DNA of 64,000 nt from Dethiosulfovibrio peptidovorans (GCA_002748665.1 PDTB01000019.1:33934-97933), one strand, 5' to 3'. Numbered from the stretch's first letter, positions 11,213-19,877 are shown. Notes: generated by a model from the letters alone, not told the origin. Numbers and translations: made by a program.

Positions 11213-11247
11213 AAAAAAACCCGCACCTCACGTTAGAGGACGGGTTT
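11213..11247 (-). terminator. intrinsic terminator in the dap leader (candidate attenuator)
   Basis: On the minus strand an AACCCG...CGGGTT stem with an inner CCTC/GAGG helix is followed at once by seven T residues. It lies about 140-170 bases after the predicted start of the dap transcript and 180 bases before dapA. As nothing else is transcribed through it, it should either attenuate the dap operon or end a roughly 175-base leader RNA. Confidence 0.8.
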
Positions 11248-11392
11248 GAAGCTGCGTTTCTACCGTGATTGGACACCTTGACAGTGTCCGAACCTCTTGT
11301 TGTTCGTCTCCATCCTGTTCGGGGGCTTCCGATTCAACACGTCCTGCGTTATGCTTGTGTACTCTGTATCAGGCCCTGTGTATTGCGCAAAA

Positions 11393-11421
11393 ATTATAGA
11401 TCAAGACTTTTACAGCGTCAA
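11393..11421 (-). promoter_or_regulatory. sigma-70 promoter of the dap operon leader
   Basis: On the minus strand TTGACG (11416-11421) and a perfect TATAAT (11393-11398) are separated by exactly 17 bases. It is the best promoter match in the window. The start point would be near 11386, giving a leader of about 350 bases before dapA. It lies just upstream of the divergent M20 gene, so the two directions share this 414-base region. Confidence 0.8.
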
Positions 11422-11449
11422 CGTACCTTAAGGATTGAGGTGATGAGGA

Positions 11450-12655
11450 GTGGACATTCTGAAAGAGGCCCTGGAGTTAGAATCATGGATCGTGAACATC
11501 CGCAGAAAAATTCACCGCCGCCCTGAGCTGGACTTCGACCTCGACGAAACCGTCGCTCTGGTCGAAAACGAGTTGACGGCGATGAACATCCCCCACAGAC
11601 GATGTGCCGGAAGCGGGATTGCCGCATGGATCGACGGATCAAGATCAGGCCCAATCGTGCTCCTTCGAGCCGATATGGACGGATTGCCCATTCATGAAGA
11701 AACAGCTCACCCCTATTCGTCGGAAATCCCGGGACGTATGCACGGCTGTGGTCACGATGGTCATGTAGCTTGCCTCCTGGGAGCCGCGAGAATGTTGACC
11801 CGTCAGCGGGAGAATTTTAACGGGCGAGCTCTCTTGGCTTTCCAACCAGCGGAGGAGACAACCGGGGGAGCTCAGCCAATGATAGACGACGATCTCTGGG
11901 GGGAGAGAGCTCCCTCAGCGGCTTTAGCCCTTCATGTCAACCCAGATCTTCCTGCAGGAACCATCGGCGTCAATAGAGGAACGGCAATGGCCGCCTCGGA
12001 TACCTTCGACCTCACTATCCGGGGAATCGGCTGCCATGGAGCCGAACCCCACAAGGGAATCGACACCATCGCCGTAGCCTGTCAGACCGTAACGGCACTT
12101 CAACACATCGTGAGCCGTCGAACCGATCCTACAGACTCAGCCGTGGTAACCGTGGGCTCCTTTCATGGGGGAACTGGAAGAAACGTTGTTGCTGAGGAAG
12201 TTCGGCTGGAAGGGATCATCAGGAGCGTCGGTGGAGAGTTGAGGGAACGGATCAAAGAGCAGGTTCGGACGACAGCGACAGCCATACCAAAAGCTCTTGG
12301 GGCATCGGCAAATATTCAGTTTGCCCGAAGCTATCCCACTCTGGATAACAACCCCCAGGTATGCGCCGTCGTCGAGGGGTGCGCACGGGAGATCTTGGGA
12401 ACACAGAACGTCGTGCCAGTGGATCGGCCATCCATGGGAGTGGACGACTTCGCCTACTTCGCCCAAATCATCCCGTCATGTTACTTCACCCTTGGGATTC
12501 GAAACGAAGCCCAGGGGATCACAGCTCCCCTTCACAGTCCACGATTTGACCTGGACGAATCAGCACTTCCTCTGGGAGCCAGCATACTGGCGAAAGCCAC
12601 CCTTCGCCTTATTTCCGGGAGAACTCCTGGCGGTAGGCCTTTGAAAAAGCCTTAA
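11450..12655 (+). CDS. M20 family N-acyl amino acid deacylase, possible N-acetyl-diaminopimelate deacetylase
   Basis: A 401-residue M20D metallohydrolase. Metal-site motifs are visible: RADMDGLP, GRMHGCGHDGH, and the catalytic Glu pair in QPAEETTGG; the dimerisation lid occupies the middle and a GVDDFAYF motif carries the late metal region. The start is GTG at 11450, behind TGAGGTGAT. It is the only gene in this region on the plus strand and is divergent from the dapA operon. The acetylase route needs a deacetylase (YkuR/DapL type), and position supports that role. M20D enzymes also include hippurate hydrolases and general acylases, so the substrate is not certain. Its last 47 bases overlap the end of the convergent HD-GYP gene. 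Confidence 0.85.
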   Translation: MDILKEALELESWIVNIRRKIHRRPELDFDLDETVALVENELTAMNIPHRRCAGSGIAAWIDGSRSGPIVLLRADMDGLPIHEETAHPYSSEIPGRMHGCGHDGHVACLLGAARMLTRQRENFNGRALLAFQPAEETTGGAQPMIDDDLWGERAPSAALALHVNPDLPAGTIGVNRGTAMAASDTFDLTIRGIGCHGAEPHKGIDTIAVACQTVTALQHIVSRRTDPTDSAVVTVGSFHGGTGRNVVAEEVRLEGIIRSVGGELRERIKEQVRTTATAIPKALGASANIQFARSYPTLDNNPQVCAVVEGCAREILGTQNVVPVDRPSMGVDDFAYFAQIIPSCYFTLGIRNEAQGITAPLHSPRFDLDESALPLGASILAKATLRLISGRTPGGRPLKKP

Positions 12656-13895
12656 CGAAATGGTTTTTCCATTCATGATGTACGAGCCATTCACGAGGAT
12701 TCGGCCATGGAGTCATCGGGACGAACCCCTTTTTACGCTCTTGCACCATCCTTAAGACGATGCCCGATACGCTGGAGGCCCCGAAGAGGACCTCATCAAG
12801 TGAGAATTTAAAAAGATCCCCGAGATATCGATCCTTTCGGAGCGCTGTCATGGCCAAAACCCGAGCCCAGGGCTCACCAGCCGTCGTTCGGCGATTGGAG
12901 CGACCGGATCGGGTGACGATACAGATGTCACCAGAATGGAAAAGCACAAAACATCCGGGTGGGAACGGCACCACCAGCTGCTCTAACAGAGAGAAAGCTA
13001 TGGGGTCGAGCATACTCCCGACATTCTCAGCCATAACCCGAAGAACCTCCCACGGACCCAATCCTGGACGATAGGGACGGTCTGATGCCAAAGCATCGTA
13101 CATATCGGCAACAGTCACCAAGCGAACGACTCTGGGAATATCCTCACCAGAGAGGATATTCCCCTTGTTCCTGGGCCCGTAGCCCGTCCCGTCCATCCGC
13201 TGATGGTGATGGAGCACGATCCCCCGAACCATCGGCATGATATTGGGGTGAGAGCGAAGCAGCTCCGCTCCATACCAAGAATGTAGCCTCATCTCCTCCC
13301 ATTCAGCCTCGTTTAGAGGTCCGGTCTTGTTCAGAATATCAGGAGAGATGCAGAGCTTGCCAATATCGTGAAGAACGGCCCCCAACCCCACGTTAACGGC
13401 ATCCTGAAAGTTTCCAACAGGAAGCCAGGCAGCCTCCACAGCCTCCTGATACAAAGCCAGAGACAAAACCGCCACAGACCAACAATGGTCATAGGTTACC
13501 TTGTCCATGTTGGAAATGGCTTCCAGGCTTCCCAGAAGCTTCTCGTTATTTTGCTCTAAATCCCTCACAACAGCAGAAACTAAGTGAAGGAGGGACTCCA
13601 AATCCTGATCTGAGAGCCTCATGTGTTTCAAAACGTTTGAGAAAACTCGATCGACCTTACGACGACCTTCCTGTTTTCTCTCCTCAGACACAAGCAAGAT
13701 AGGAGCATCGCTCTTTCTATTCGATGTCTCTCTGATCATGACCTGAGTGATACCGTGTTTTCGGAGAGAAGCGATCAGATCCCAGGACAAAACCGTACCC
13801 TCAACGACCAAGGGAGTCGTCCCCGAGTTAAAGACCGCCTGACCGATAGCCATACCAGGCTCTAACGCATCCACTGTCGCCACATATAACGCCAC
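12609..13895 (-). CDS. HD-GYP domain cyclic-di-GMP phosphodiesterase
   Basis: A 428-residue protein. An N-terminal region of the type often found before HD-GYP (DALEPGMAIGQAVFN...) is followed by the HD-GYP core: LHDIGK (HD motif), LHSWYGAELL, and HHHQRMDGTGYGPRNKG (the GYP motif). A C-terminal segment of about 100 residues follows. Such enzymes cleave cyclic-di-GMP and commonly favour motility over surface attachment, which suits the flagellar genes nearby. The start is judged to be GTG at 13895, with GGAGG seven bases upstream; a 162-base longer frame has no recognisable content. Its 3' end overlaps the convergent M20 gene by 47 bases. Confidence 0.9.
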   Translation of the reverse strand: MALYVATVDALEPGMAIGQAVFNSGTTPLVVEGTVLSWDLIASLRKHGITQVMIRETSNRKSDAPILLVSEERKQEGRRKVDRVFSNVLKHMRLSDQDLESLLHLVSAVVRDLEQNNEKLLGSLEAISNMDKVTYDHCWSVAVLSLALYQEAVEAAWLPVGNFQDAVNVGLGAVLHDIGKLCISPDILNKTGPLNEAEWEEMRLHSWYGAELLRSHPNIMPMVRGIVLHHHQRMDGTGYGPRNKGNILSGEDIPRVVRLVTVADMYDALASDRPYRPGLGPWEVLRVMAENVGSMLDPIAFSLLEQLVVPFPPGCFVLFHSGDICIVTRSGRSNRRTTAGEPWARVLAMTALRKDRYLGDLFKFSLDEVLFGASSVSGIVLRMVQERKKGFVPMTPWPNPREWLVHHEWKNHFVKAFSKAYRQEFSRK

Positions 13896-14485
13896 CAATA
13901 CACCTCCACGGCAGGGAATTGTGATAAACCCCAGGCCAGACAAGTTCGTGGCATTCAGCCCAAAAAACGAGAATTGTCTCATTCCCTGATCTAATCTTAT
14001 TTTTAATTCGATAAACTTACGATTGAGGTGTTTAGATCCACACAAGTGGACAAGCATACCAGTTTTTTGCTGCCAGCATCGTCGCTGTTATCTCTTGGAG
14101 AGTAAAATTACCTTAAAATGCCCCGGAATCGCTCTATGAGAGCTATATCACCTTATGAATTTAAAAACAAAATTCTTGATTCGCATGTTACGCTCTGACA
14201 CATCGACCTTGGAACGTCTTCGTCAAGCTTGAAAGTCTCCTCGAATTCACAGCTGAACCGCGTTCTCAATGCGCTGCACCTGAACGAACTCGACGCTCCG
14301 AAATTCTCTGAGGTGTTTTTATTCTGCTTTCGAGGCTTCTGTACGGAACTTCGTCTTTCATCAGAGTGAAAACCAGGACAAAAATCTCTATGGCACTGGT
14401 GATCTCCGTGTATTCAACACCTCCGAACGATACGAAAGCCTCTCGAACATGTCGTTCTCAGGAGTTTCGCGGTCTCAAAATACTC
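13896..14485. other. 590-base intergenic region
   Basis: No gene is supported here. The region separates the HD-GYP gene from the end of the sugar locus and must hold the HD-GYP promoter. It is more AT-rich than its flanks between about 13980 and 14190. A weak GCTCT-ATG-AGAGC hairpin lies near 14130. No convincing -35/-10 pair, tRNA or riboswitch was found. Confidence 0.5.
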
Positions 14486-14495
14486 CTACGAGAAC
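14454..14495 (-). terminator. inverted repeat at the end of the sugar operon
   Basis: The arms GTTCTC and AGGAGT pair with ACTCCT and GAGAAC across the pseC stop codon, leaving a loop of about 16 bases. No T-run follows on the minus strand, so it is a weak terminator or an mRNA 3' end stabiliser for the long pse transcript. Confidence 0.4.
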
Positions 14496-15604
14496 CATAC
14501 TCGAATCGCCTTCGTCACCCGATCCTGATCCTCAGGAGACAACCCCACGTAGATCGGCAGGGAAATCTCCATCGACGAAAATCGTTCGGCCTTGGGAAAA
14601 TCGCCGGGGCGATACCCGAAACGTCTTTGGTAATAGGGATGGAGATGAACGGGTGCATAATGGACCTGAACCCAGATACCCAGCTCCCGAAGATGGATGA
14701 AGAGCTCCTTTCGAGCCTCTGGCGGAACTCGAAAGGAATACAGGTGATAACCATGGCCAGGATGAGCCTGCGGCAAAACGCATCCCGGCAGGGCCGACAA
14801 ATCACGGTCATACCGATATGCCACAGCCCGGCGCTCCTCCAAAAACCGATCCAGCTTAGACAACTGGCTGAGCCCCAAGGCGCACTGAATATCACTGAGA
14901 CGGTAATTGTATCCCAGATCCATCATCTGATTAGCCCACGGACCGTCGGGATTCTCCATAACCACAGGATCTTTGGTGATCCCGTGAGAGCGAAACAACC
15001 GAAGCCTCTCTGCCAACGAAGGATCGTCGGTCACGACTGCCCCCCCCTCGCCGGTGGTGATGTGCTTCACCGGGTGGAAACTGAAGACCGTCATATCGGC
15101 CTCCTGCCCAACCGCACGTCCTCCGCGCCGAGCTCCCAGAGCGTGGCATCCATCCTCAACGACCAAAGCCCCCACGGACCGGGCCATCTCAATGAAAGGC
15201 ACTATATCGACGGGAAAACCGCTGTAACTCACGGGAGCGATCACCTTCACCGCCGAGGAGAGTTTCGCAAAAACCTCGTCGGGATCAAGACATCCCGTAT
15301 CGGCGTCCACATCGGCAAAAACCGGTCGTCCTCCCTGATACAGAGCGGCATTCGCCGTCGCGGCAAACGTCAGAGGCGTCGTGATAACCTCGTCTCCCGT
15401 GCCAACCCCGGCAGCGTACATAGCCCCATGAAGGGCGGCTGTCCCGCTGGAAAAAGCCACGACATGTCGAGCCCCTGTGGCGTTACACAGCCCCGCCTCA
15501 AAAGCCTCCACCGCAGGCCCCTGAGTGAGCCACTCGCCCCTCAAAACAGCCGTCACAGCAGCGATATCGTCGTCGTCGACACACTGATGTCCGTAGGGAA
15601 TCAA
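14486..15604 (-). CDS. pseC: UDP-4-amino-4,6-dideoxy-N-acetyl-L-altrosamine transaminase (PseC-type)
   Basis: A 372-residue DegT/DnrJ/EryC1-family aminotransferase. Visible: FSSGTAALHGAMYAAG, the LTFAATANAALYQGG segment, EDGCHALGARRGG, and the PLP Lys in SFHPVKHITTGEGG. It converts the 4-keto product of PseB to the 4-amino sugar in pseudaminic acid synthesis. The start overlaps the pseG stop as ATGA. Other DegT enzymes (LegC, WecE) share the motifs; the presence of pseB, pseG, pseH and pseI in the same locus makes PseC the best reading. It is the last gene of the locus. Confidence 0.88.
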   Translation of the reverse strand: MIPYGHQCVDDDDIAAVTAVLRGEWLTQGPAVEAFEAGLCNATGARHVVAFSSGTAALHGAMYAAGVGTGDEVITTPLTFAATANAALYQGGRPVFADVDADTGCLDPDEVFAKLSSAVKVIAPVSYSGFPVDIVPFIEMARSVGALVVEDGCHALGARRGGRAVGQEADMTVFSFHPVKHITTGEGGAVVTDDPSLAERLRLFRSHGITKDPVVMENPDGPWANQMMDLGYNYRLSDIQCALGLSQLSKLDRFLEERRAVAYRYDRDLSALPGCVLPQAHPGHGYHLYSFRVPPEARKELFIHLRELGIWVQVHYAPVHLHPYYQRRFGYRPGDFPKAERFSSMEISLPIYVGLSPEDQDRVTKAIRVWFS

Positions 15605-16590
15605 AGCCCAGTCCTCCTCGTCGAAATTTGCGACAAACCGGCCAAAGCCGACAACTCCTCGATTGCCCTACGAGCCCCGTCGACGGGGACACATCCCGGA
15701 GGTGGCGGAACCGCCCTTTCGAGGGCCCCCAAAAGACCTTTTGCAGACACGTCACTCCACCATCCAAGGCTTTGTCCCCAACCAAGATCGCTCAAGGACA
15801 TACCGATAGCCCTCTGGTTCTCCGCAACCTGAAAAACGACCACAGGCTTGTTCAACGCCAGAGCCTCATAACACGTCACGCTCGACGTACAGACCACCGC
15901 TGACGCCCGAGCCATGAGCACCTCAAAATTATCAGGCGCCACAAGAACCGACAAGCCTGGCTTATCCGCGGCAGTCTCGCGAATGGAATCGATCATCACC
16001 CCCGAGACGAAAGGTCCCACCACCACTGTCACAGGCGGCCAGTCCGAGCCATACCACGAAACAAGGCCTGACGTAGCCCCAGCAATATCGGACGCACCAG
16101 CCACAAAAAAGACGAAACCGTCATCTCGGGGCGAAGCATCCCGAAAAGAAGGCCGAAGTGGGACATAGCCTGGCCCCAGCAACAACGACGCCCCGAGCCC
16201 ATAGGGGATATTTTCAGCCCCCAGGTTGTAGTTCAGGACCGCCGAGGCCCACCGTTCCACAGGAAGATGGCGGTAATCGTCGACGACCGTCAGAAAATAC
16301 CGTTCTCCCAGCCACGCCAAGGCATCGGCGGAGAAACGATAGCCGTCAGCGATCACCAGATTTCCACGATCGACATACAGCTGCTCCAAAGCAGGCTCGA
16401 GCTCCGATACGGAAAAGGACTCCACGGCCCGAAAGACATCCCCGTTCCTCATCGACGAGGAGACCTCAGTGGGAACAACCCATCGAACAGTCATATCCAT
16501 ATCCCGAGCAGCACAAGCCAGAGATCGACACCGACTCAGGTGCCCCCCCCCCACCTCGGGACCGCCGTCAGCGAGAATGATACCCCTCAT
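15601..16590 (-). CDS. pseG: UDP-2,4-diacetamido-2,4,6-trideoxy-L-altropyranose hydrolase (PseG)
   Basis: A 329-residue GT-B-like sugar nucleotide hydrolase that releases UDP before the PseI condensation. The family's start motif appears as ILADGGPEVGGGHLSRC, followed by VVDDYRHLPVE and the late segment VVCTSSVTCYEALALNKPVV for uridine binding. The start at 16590 (GAGG just upstream) is preferred; an 87-base longer frame has no family match. It overlaps pseC by four bases but is separated from pseH by 325 bases, the only large gap in the locus. Confidence 0.88.
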   Translation of the reverse strand: MRGIILADGGPEVGGGHLSRCRSLACAARDMDMTVRWVVPTEVSSSMRNGDVFRAVESFSVSELEPALEQLYVDRGNLVIADGYRFSADALAWLGERYFLTVVDDYRHLPVERWASAVLNYNLGAENIPYGLGASLLLGPGYVPLRPSFRDASPRDDGFVFFVAGASDIAGATSGLVSWYGSDWPPVTVVVGPFVSGVMIDSIRETAADKPGLSVLVAPDNFEVLMARASAVVCTSSVTCYEALALNKPVVVFQVAENQRAIGMSLSDLGWGQSLGWWSDVSAKGLLGALERAVPPPPGCVPVDGARRAIEELSALAGLSQISTRRTGL

Positions 16591-16915
16591 GACACCTCGT
16601 TTTCTTTCTTCTGGCTTCAGAGAAACCTCAACTAAAACTCTGTGCCTCGGAAGACATATTAGGAAGCACAACCCCACTCCACCTCCCTGCTAAAAGCAGG
16701 GACGATGCTTTCTCAAGCCGAGCATACAGAGATTCCCACGTGTCCTATGGTACAACCTCAACAGCTCTCTTCCGTACCCAAAATCACGGAGGCATTGGGG
16801 AAAACGTCAAGCTTCTTCCTTTTAGGACCCTTACATTTTAACACGAAGGAACAGATTGTTCGGTTCACGTCCTCTTTTCCTTCGAGAAACACAACTGCAC
16901 AAAAGACCGTGCCTG
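16591..16915. other. 325-base gap inside the pse locus
   Basis: No coding sequence is supported. It contains a small perfect hairpin (CCCTGC/GCAGGG, near 16688-16704) and a TTGACG hexamer without a good -10 partner. It may hold a secondary promoter for pseG-pseC or be what is left of a deleted gene. Confidence 0.4.
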
Positions 16916-17464
16916 TTATTGGCTACGTGTACAAGCTTTGGTACGACACCACTCAGATCGCAACATGCCGAGCCAATACAAGTCCACAGTTTTCCCGCTG
17001 TCGGAGCGAATCAAATGCTCACGCCAACACCCCTCCAGACGAAAACCTCGACGAAGATACTGAACGAAAGCCCTCTCGTTGGTTGAGAGAACTGACGTAT
17101 AGAGGCGACGAAGTCTCAGTTCATCAAACCCCCAACGAATAACCTCATCAACCATAGCACCCGAGTACCCCTGGCCTCGAAAAGCAGACTCCCCGATATA
17201 CATGCTCCATGAAGCGCTGCCTGCGTGAATGTCGATGGAAGACAGAGCGATGATTCCCATGGGGATACCGTTCACGTGAGCGACCCGAACATCAGAAAAA
17301 ACCTCTTTGTTTCGCAGACGATCCAGCCATTGTCGGTGTTCTTCTTCGGAAATCTCCTTATCGTTCACCATCTGGGAACGAACATCATCTCGATTACGCC
17401 ATATTCGAAGTAAACTTCTGGTCTCAGTAGACACCGCTGGAGACCACAGATCAAAAAACTCCAT
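16916..17464 (-). CDS. pseH: UDP-4-amino-sugar N-acetyltransferase (PseH-type GNAT)
   Basis: A 182-residue GNAT acetyltransferase. The acetyl-CoA loop is FRGQGYSGAMVDEVIRWGF. The N-terminal LLRIWRNRDDVRSQM and the late YLRRGFRLEGCWREHL segments fit PseH and SpsD-like enzymes that acetylate the 4-amino group of the PseC product. The ribosome site GAGGTGAAAG lies directly before the ATG. It follows the PIG-L deacetylase by three bases. The second GNAT at 22021-22530 is less PseH-like, so this one is taken as PseH. Confidence 0.8.
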   Translation of the reverse strand: MEFFDLWSPAVSTETRSLLRIWRNRDDVRSQMVNDKEISEEEHRQWLDRLRNKEVFSDVRVAHVNGIPMGIIALSSIDIHAGSASWSMYIGESAFRGQGYSGAMVDEVIRWGFDELRLRRLYTSVLSTNERAFVQYLRRGFRLEGCWREHLIRSDSGKTVDLYWLGMLRSEWCRTKACTRSQ

Positions 17465-17467
17465 CTT

Positions 17468-18157
17468 TCACCTCACAGACCGCAGGAGGACAAACCCCTC
17501 AGCGGCATCACCGCCGATAACAGAGCCCCTTCCACGAGCCTCATGTTCTATGGCCGGTAACGACCGAGGGTGAGGCCATTCCCGAAGTTCTCCTGTATAG
17601 GCGGCCATGGCCTGTTTTTTTCTCTCCAGGGTTGTGGAAATGTCGTAAAACACCTGTGGTGCATAGACAGAGGCTCCAAAATTCCACTCGGTGGACGAGA
17701 GGACAGAGAAAGAAAGGACCTCGACAACAGGACAACCTCTCATCGGGCGTGTCGCCGTCTTCACGGCCCGAACCGTCACCCGATGATCCACATTCAGGTC
17801 TCCCTCGTAATGAGTAAAAACCATAGTGGGACAGCGATCATCCACGCATCTCTCAACGATCTTGACCACATCCAGCAAAGGAACGATATCGAAGCGATTG
17901 TCCGGCAGGTCGCCAAAGAGGACATCCCGAACCCCTAAAACGCTGTTGGCCCTTTGAGCCGTCTCCTTCAACATCTCCAGATCTTGAACGTGTTTCTGAG
18001 CGTCTCGGATACCATCACGGGACGTTATTCCCTCGCCCAGGATCAGCACATCCACATCCCAGCCATCATCGGCCAAACGAGCCATAGTTCCCCCACAGCC
18101 CAAAACCTCATCATCGGGGTGAGCGGCGACCACCAACGCAGATCTATTCATGATCAT
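17468..18157 (-). CDS. PIG-L (LmbE-like) family N-deacetylase
   Basis: A 229-residue zinc-dependent deacetylase. The N-terminal zinc motif AAHPDDEVLGCGG and the second motif THYEGDLNVDHRV (Asp-His ligands) are both present. This family removes N-acetyl groups from sugars and related amides. It starts inside the end of the formyltransferase gene (14-base overlap; a second ATG at 18151 is possible). It is not one of the known Pse pathway steps, so it probably removes an acetyl group from a Pse intermediate or from the finished sugar to free an amine for the neighbouring formyltransferase. That order of action is inference. Confidence 0.85.
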   Translation of the reverse strand: MIMNRSALVVAAHPDDEVLGCGGTMARLADDGWDVDVLILGEGITSRDGIRDAQKHVQDLEMLKETAQRANSVLGVRDVLFGDLPDNRFDIVPLLDVVKIVERCVDDRCPTMVFTHYEGDLNVDHRVTVRAVKTATRPMRGCPVVEVLSFSVLSSTEWNFGASVYAPQVFYDISTTLERKKQAMAAYTGELREWPHPRSLPAIEHEARGRGSVIGGDAAEGFVLLRSVR

Positions 18158-18848
18158 CCTCCCTTATGGAAAAAAAGACGTCAGAAACGACCTGGTGCGT
18201 TTCCTGTCTGGCTCTGGAAAATCGCAACCGAAAGGGGCCACAATCGGCGAAAGCCCGAGGGTAGCCCTCTCCATCGAGCATGCGAATCCAATCGTGAAGC
18301 TGTTCAAGCGATGACAGCTGAGAGATGTCGCCATCGGAGTCGGTCCGCCTCGGGAAGACCTCTCCGGTTCCCTCTTGCGGCTGGGGAACCGGAAAAGACG
18401 AGAGCATCCATGGAATGATCTCTTCAAATATTTTCGACATGACAGCGGATAAAATCTCATCGACAGTCCCACACCGAAGGGACATCGGCCACTTTCCATA
18501 CACAGGGCCAGTGTCGAGACCACCATTCATACGCAGAGCCGTCAAAAAAGTGTCATAGAGACCTCTCGCAATATGGTTTTGGATAGGACTCCCGCCTCGT
18601 CCGTCGGGAACATCTCCCAGATGAAAGACGACACACTCGTACTCGGACCAGATATCCTCGGGGACGAGCCAGCTCCAATGTGGAAAAAATACGTACCTGG
18701 GACTCACCTCCCGAAGAAAGGAGATTGTCAGATCCTCAGGTTTATTAATCAAAAACCAATGTCTCCCGTCGGCCCATGGTCCGACGGTAAAACGGCGGAA
18801 CGCCTCACGTGCGCCCTCCCCCTTCGAACAGACCACAAAAGACGACAC
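18144..18848 (-). CDS. formyltransferase-like protein (methionyl-tRNA formyltransferase fold), probable sugar N-formyltransferase
   Basis: A 234-residue protein with the core of the N10-formyl-tetrahydrofolate formyltransferase fold: FHLGDVPDGRGGSPIQNHI aligns with the N-x-H...LLP...RG...PIQ signature of Fmt, and GLDTGPVYG carries the catalytic Asp. In the N-x-H motif the Asn position reads Val, while His is kept. It is shorter than Fmt (about 310) and lacks its C-terminal domain. Enzymes of this kind formylate amino sugars, and one tied to pseudaminic acid genes has been described as PseJ (from memory). It sits one base before pseI's stop and overlaps the PIG-L gene, pointing to a shared job on the nonulosonic acid. 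Confidence 0.78.
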   Translation of the reverse strand: MSSFVVCSKGEGAREAFRRFTVGPWADGRHWFLINKPEDLTISFLREVSPRYVFFPHWSWLVPEDIWSEYECVVFHLGDVPDGRGGSPIQNHIARGLYDTFLTALRMNGGLDTGPVYGKWPMSLRCGTVDEILSAVMSKIFEEIIPWMLSSFPVPQPQEGTGEVFPRRTDSDGDISQLSSLEQLHDWIRMLDGEGYPRAFADCGPFRLRFSRARQETHQVVSDVFFSIREDDHE

Positions 18849-19877
18849 CTACACCATCTCCCAGGTTATCCACTGATCCGCTTCGATATCGACGGCGGCA
18901 GTTCGTCCCACCACGAGATTCCGATGCTTGGGTGCGATACCATACCCCGGCCTCTTGCAGACGATCATCTCCCTGGTGATAGTCGTCCCCCTGGGGATAT
19001 CCGCAGCAGCGTGCAGACTACGCCGAGCCTTGAGATAAAACTCCATCTCCTCCTGAGAAGGACCGAGCTTTCGGCCATCGCCCATGGCCGATTCTACGTC
19101 CCGAATCTGGCGAACCAGCTCCAAGAGCTCATCGGGCTCGATGGCAAAAGGATGATCCGGCCCCTCCATGGTTCGATCCAACGTAAAATGCTTCTCCACC
19201 ACCGACGCCCCCATGGCGACGGCAGCCACCGACACGTGAACCCCTGGCGTGTGATCCGACAGGCCAACCAAAGTACCGAAAGCCCTGCGAATGGTCTCCA
19301 TACTGCGGAGGTTCATGATGTGGGGAGGTGCTGGATAAGCCGAAGCACATTGAAGAAAAACCACCTGCTCGTTTCCGGCTTTCCTGCAGGCTCGGTAGAC
19401 ATCCTCGATCTCGGCCATGGTCGCCAGACCGGTGGAAACGATCATGGGCTTGCCCTTGGACGCACAGTGCTCGATTAAATCCAGGTCCACCAGTTCAAAA
19501 GAGGCGATCTTGAAAAAATCGCTCACCTCGTCCAACTCCTCAATAGCCTGGTGGTCAAACGGCGTAGCAAAAAAAAGAATTCCCTTCTCCTGACAGTAGG
19601 CAGCCAAGCCTGGGAGCCAATCTCTGGGGGTCTCTATCTCCGATATGAGAGTGTGAAGGTCTTTGTCATACCCTGAGTGCATGGGTGTCTTTTTGGAGTA
19701 CATCGTATCCGCCGAGTAGATCTGAAACTTGACAGCGTCGGCTCCAGCCGTCACAGCGGCGTCGATGTGACGGAGGGCCAACTCGTAGGAGCGGTTGTGA
19801 TTGGCCCCCACCTCGGCGATGATAAAACATGGATGGCCATCGCCGATTCGTCTGCTGCCGGACAGCTCGATGGTCAC
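18849..19877 (-). CDS. pseI: pseudaminic acid synthase (NeuB family)
   Basis: A 342-residue nonulosonic acid synthase that condenses phosphoenolpyruvate with the six-carbon sugar from PseG. The NeuB barrel is clear (FIIAEVGANHNRSYELAL, DAVKFQIYSADTMY, FFKIASFELVDLDLI, IVSTGLATMAEIE, VGLSDHTPG), followed by a C-terminal antifreeze-like SAF domain (RSLHAAADIPRGTTITREM). The spacing of motifs and the PseB-type entry to the pathway support PseI over NeuB or LegI. It is the central enzyme of the locus. Confidence 0.9.
   Translation of the reverse strand: MTIELSGSRRIGDGHPCFIIAEVGANHNRSYELALRHIDAAVTAGADAVKFQIYSADTMYSKKTPMHSGYDKDLHTLISEIETPRDWLPGLAAYCQEKGILFFATPFDHQAIEELDEVSDFFKIASFELVDLDLIEHCASKGKPMIVSTGLATMAEIEDVYRACRKAGNEQVVFLQCASAYPAPPHIMNLRSMETIRRAFGTLVGLSDHTPGVHVSVAAVAMGASVVEKHFTLDRTMEGPDHPFAIEPDELLELVRQIRDVESAMGDGRKLGPSQEEMEFYLKARRSLHAAADIPRGTTITREMIVCKRPGYGIAPKHRNLVVGRTAAVDIEADQWITWEMV

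Noticed and set aside
11060-11386. Lysine riboswitch or T-box upstream of dapA
   Set aside because: Expected from the operon's function, but the conserved core sequences (lysine aptamer AGAGG-type blocks in order, T-box AGGGTGG-x-ACC) were not found. Reported instead as an unclassified structured leader.
16705-17142. 145-codon plus-strand frame overlapping pseH
   Set aside because: It has no ribosome site or family match and half of it is antisense to pseH.
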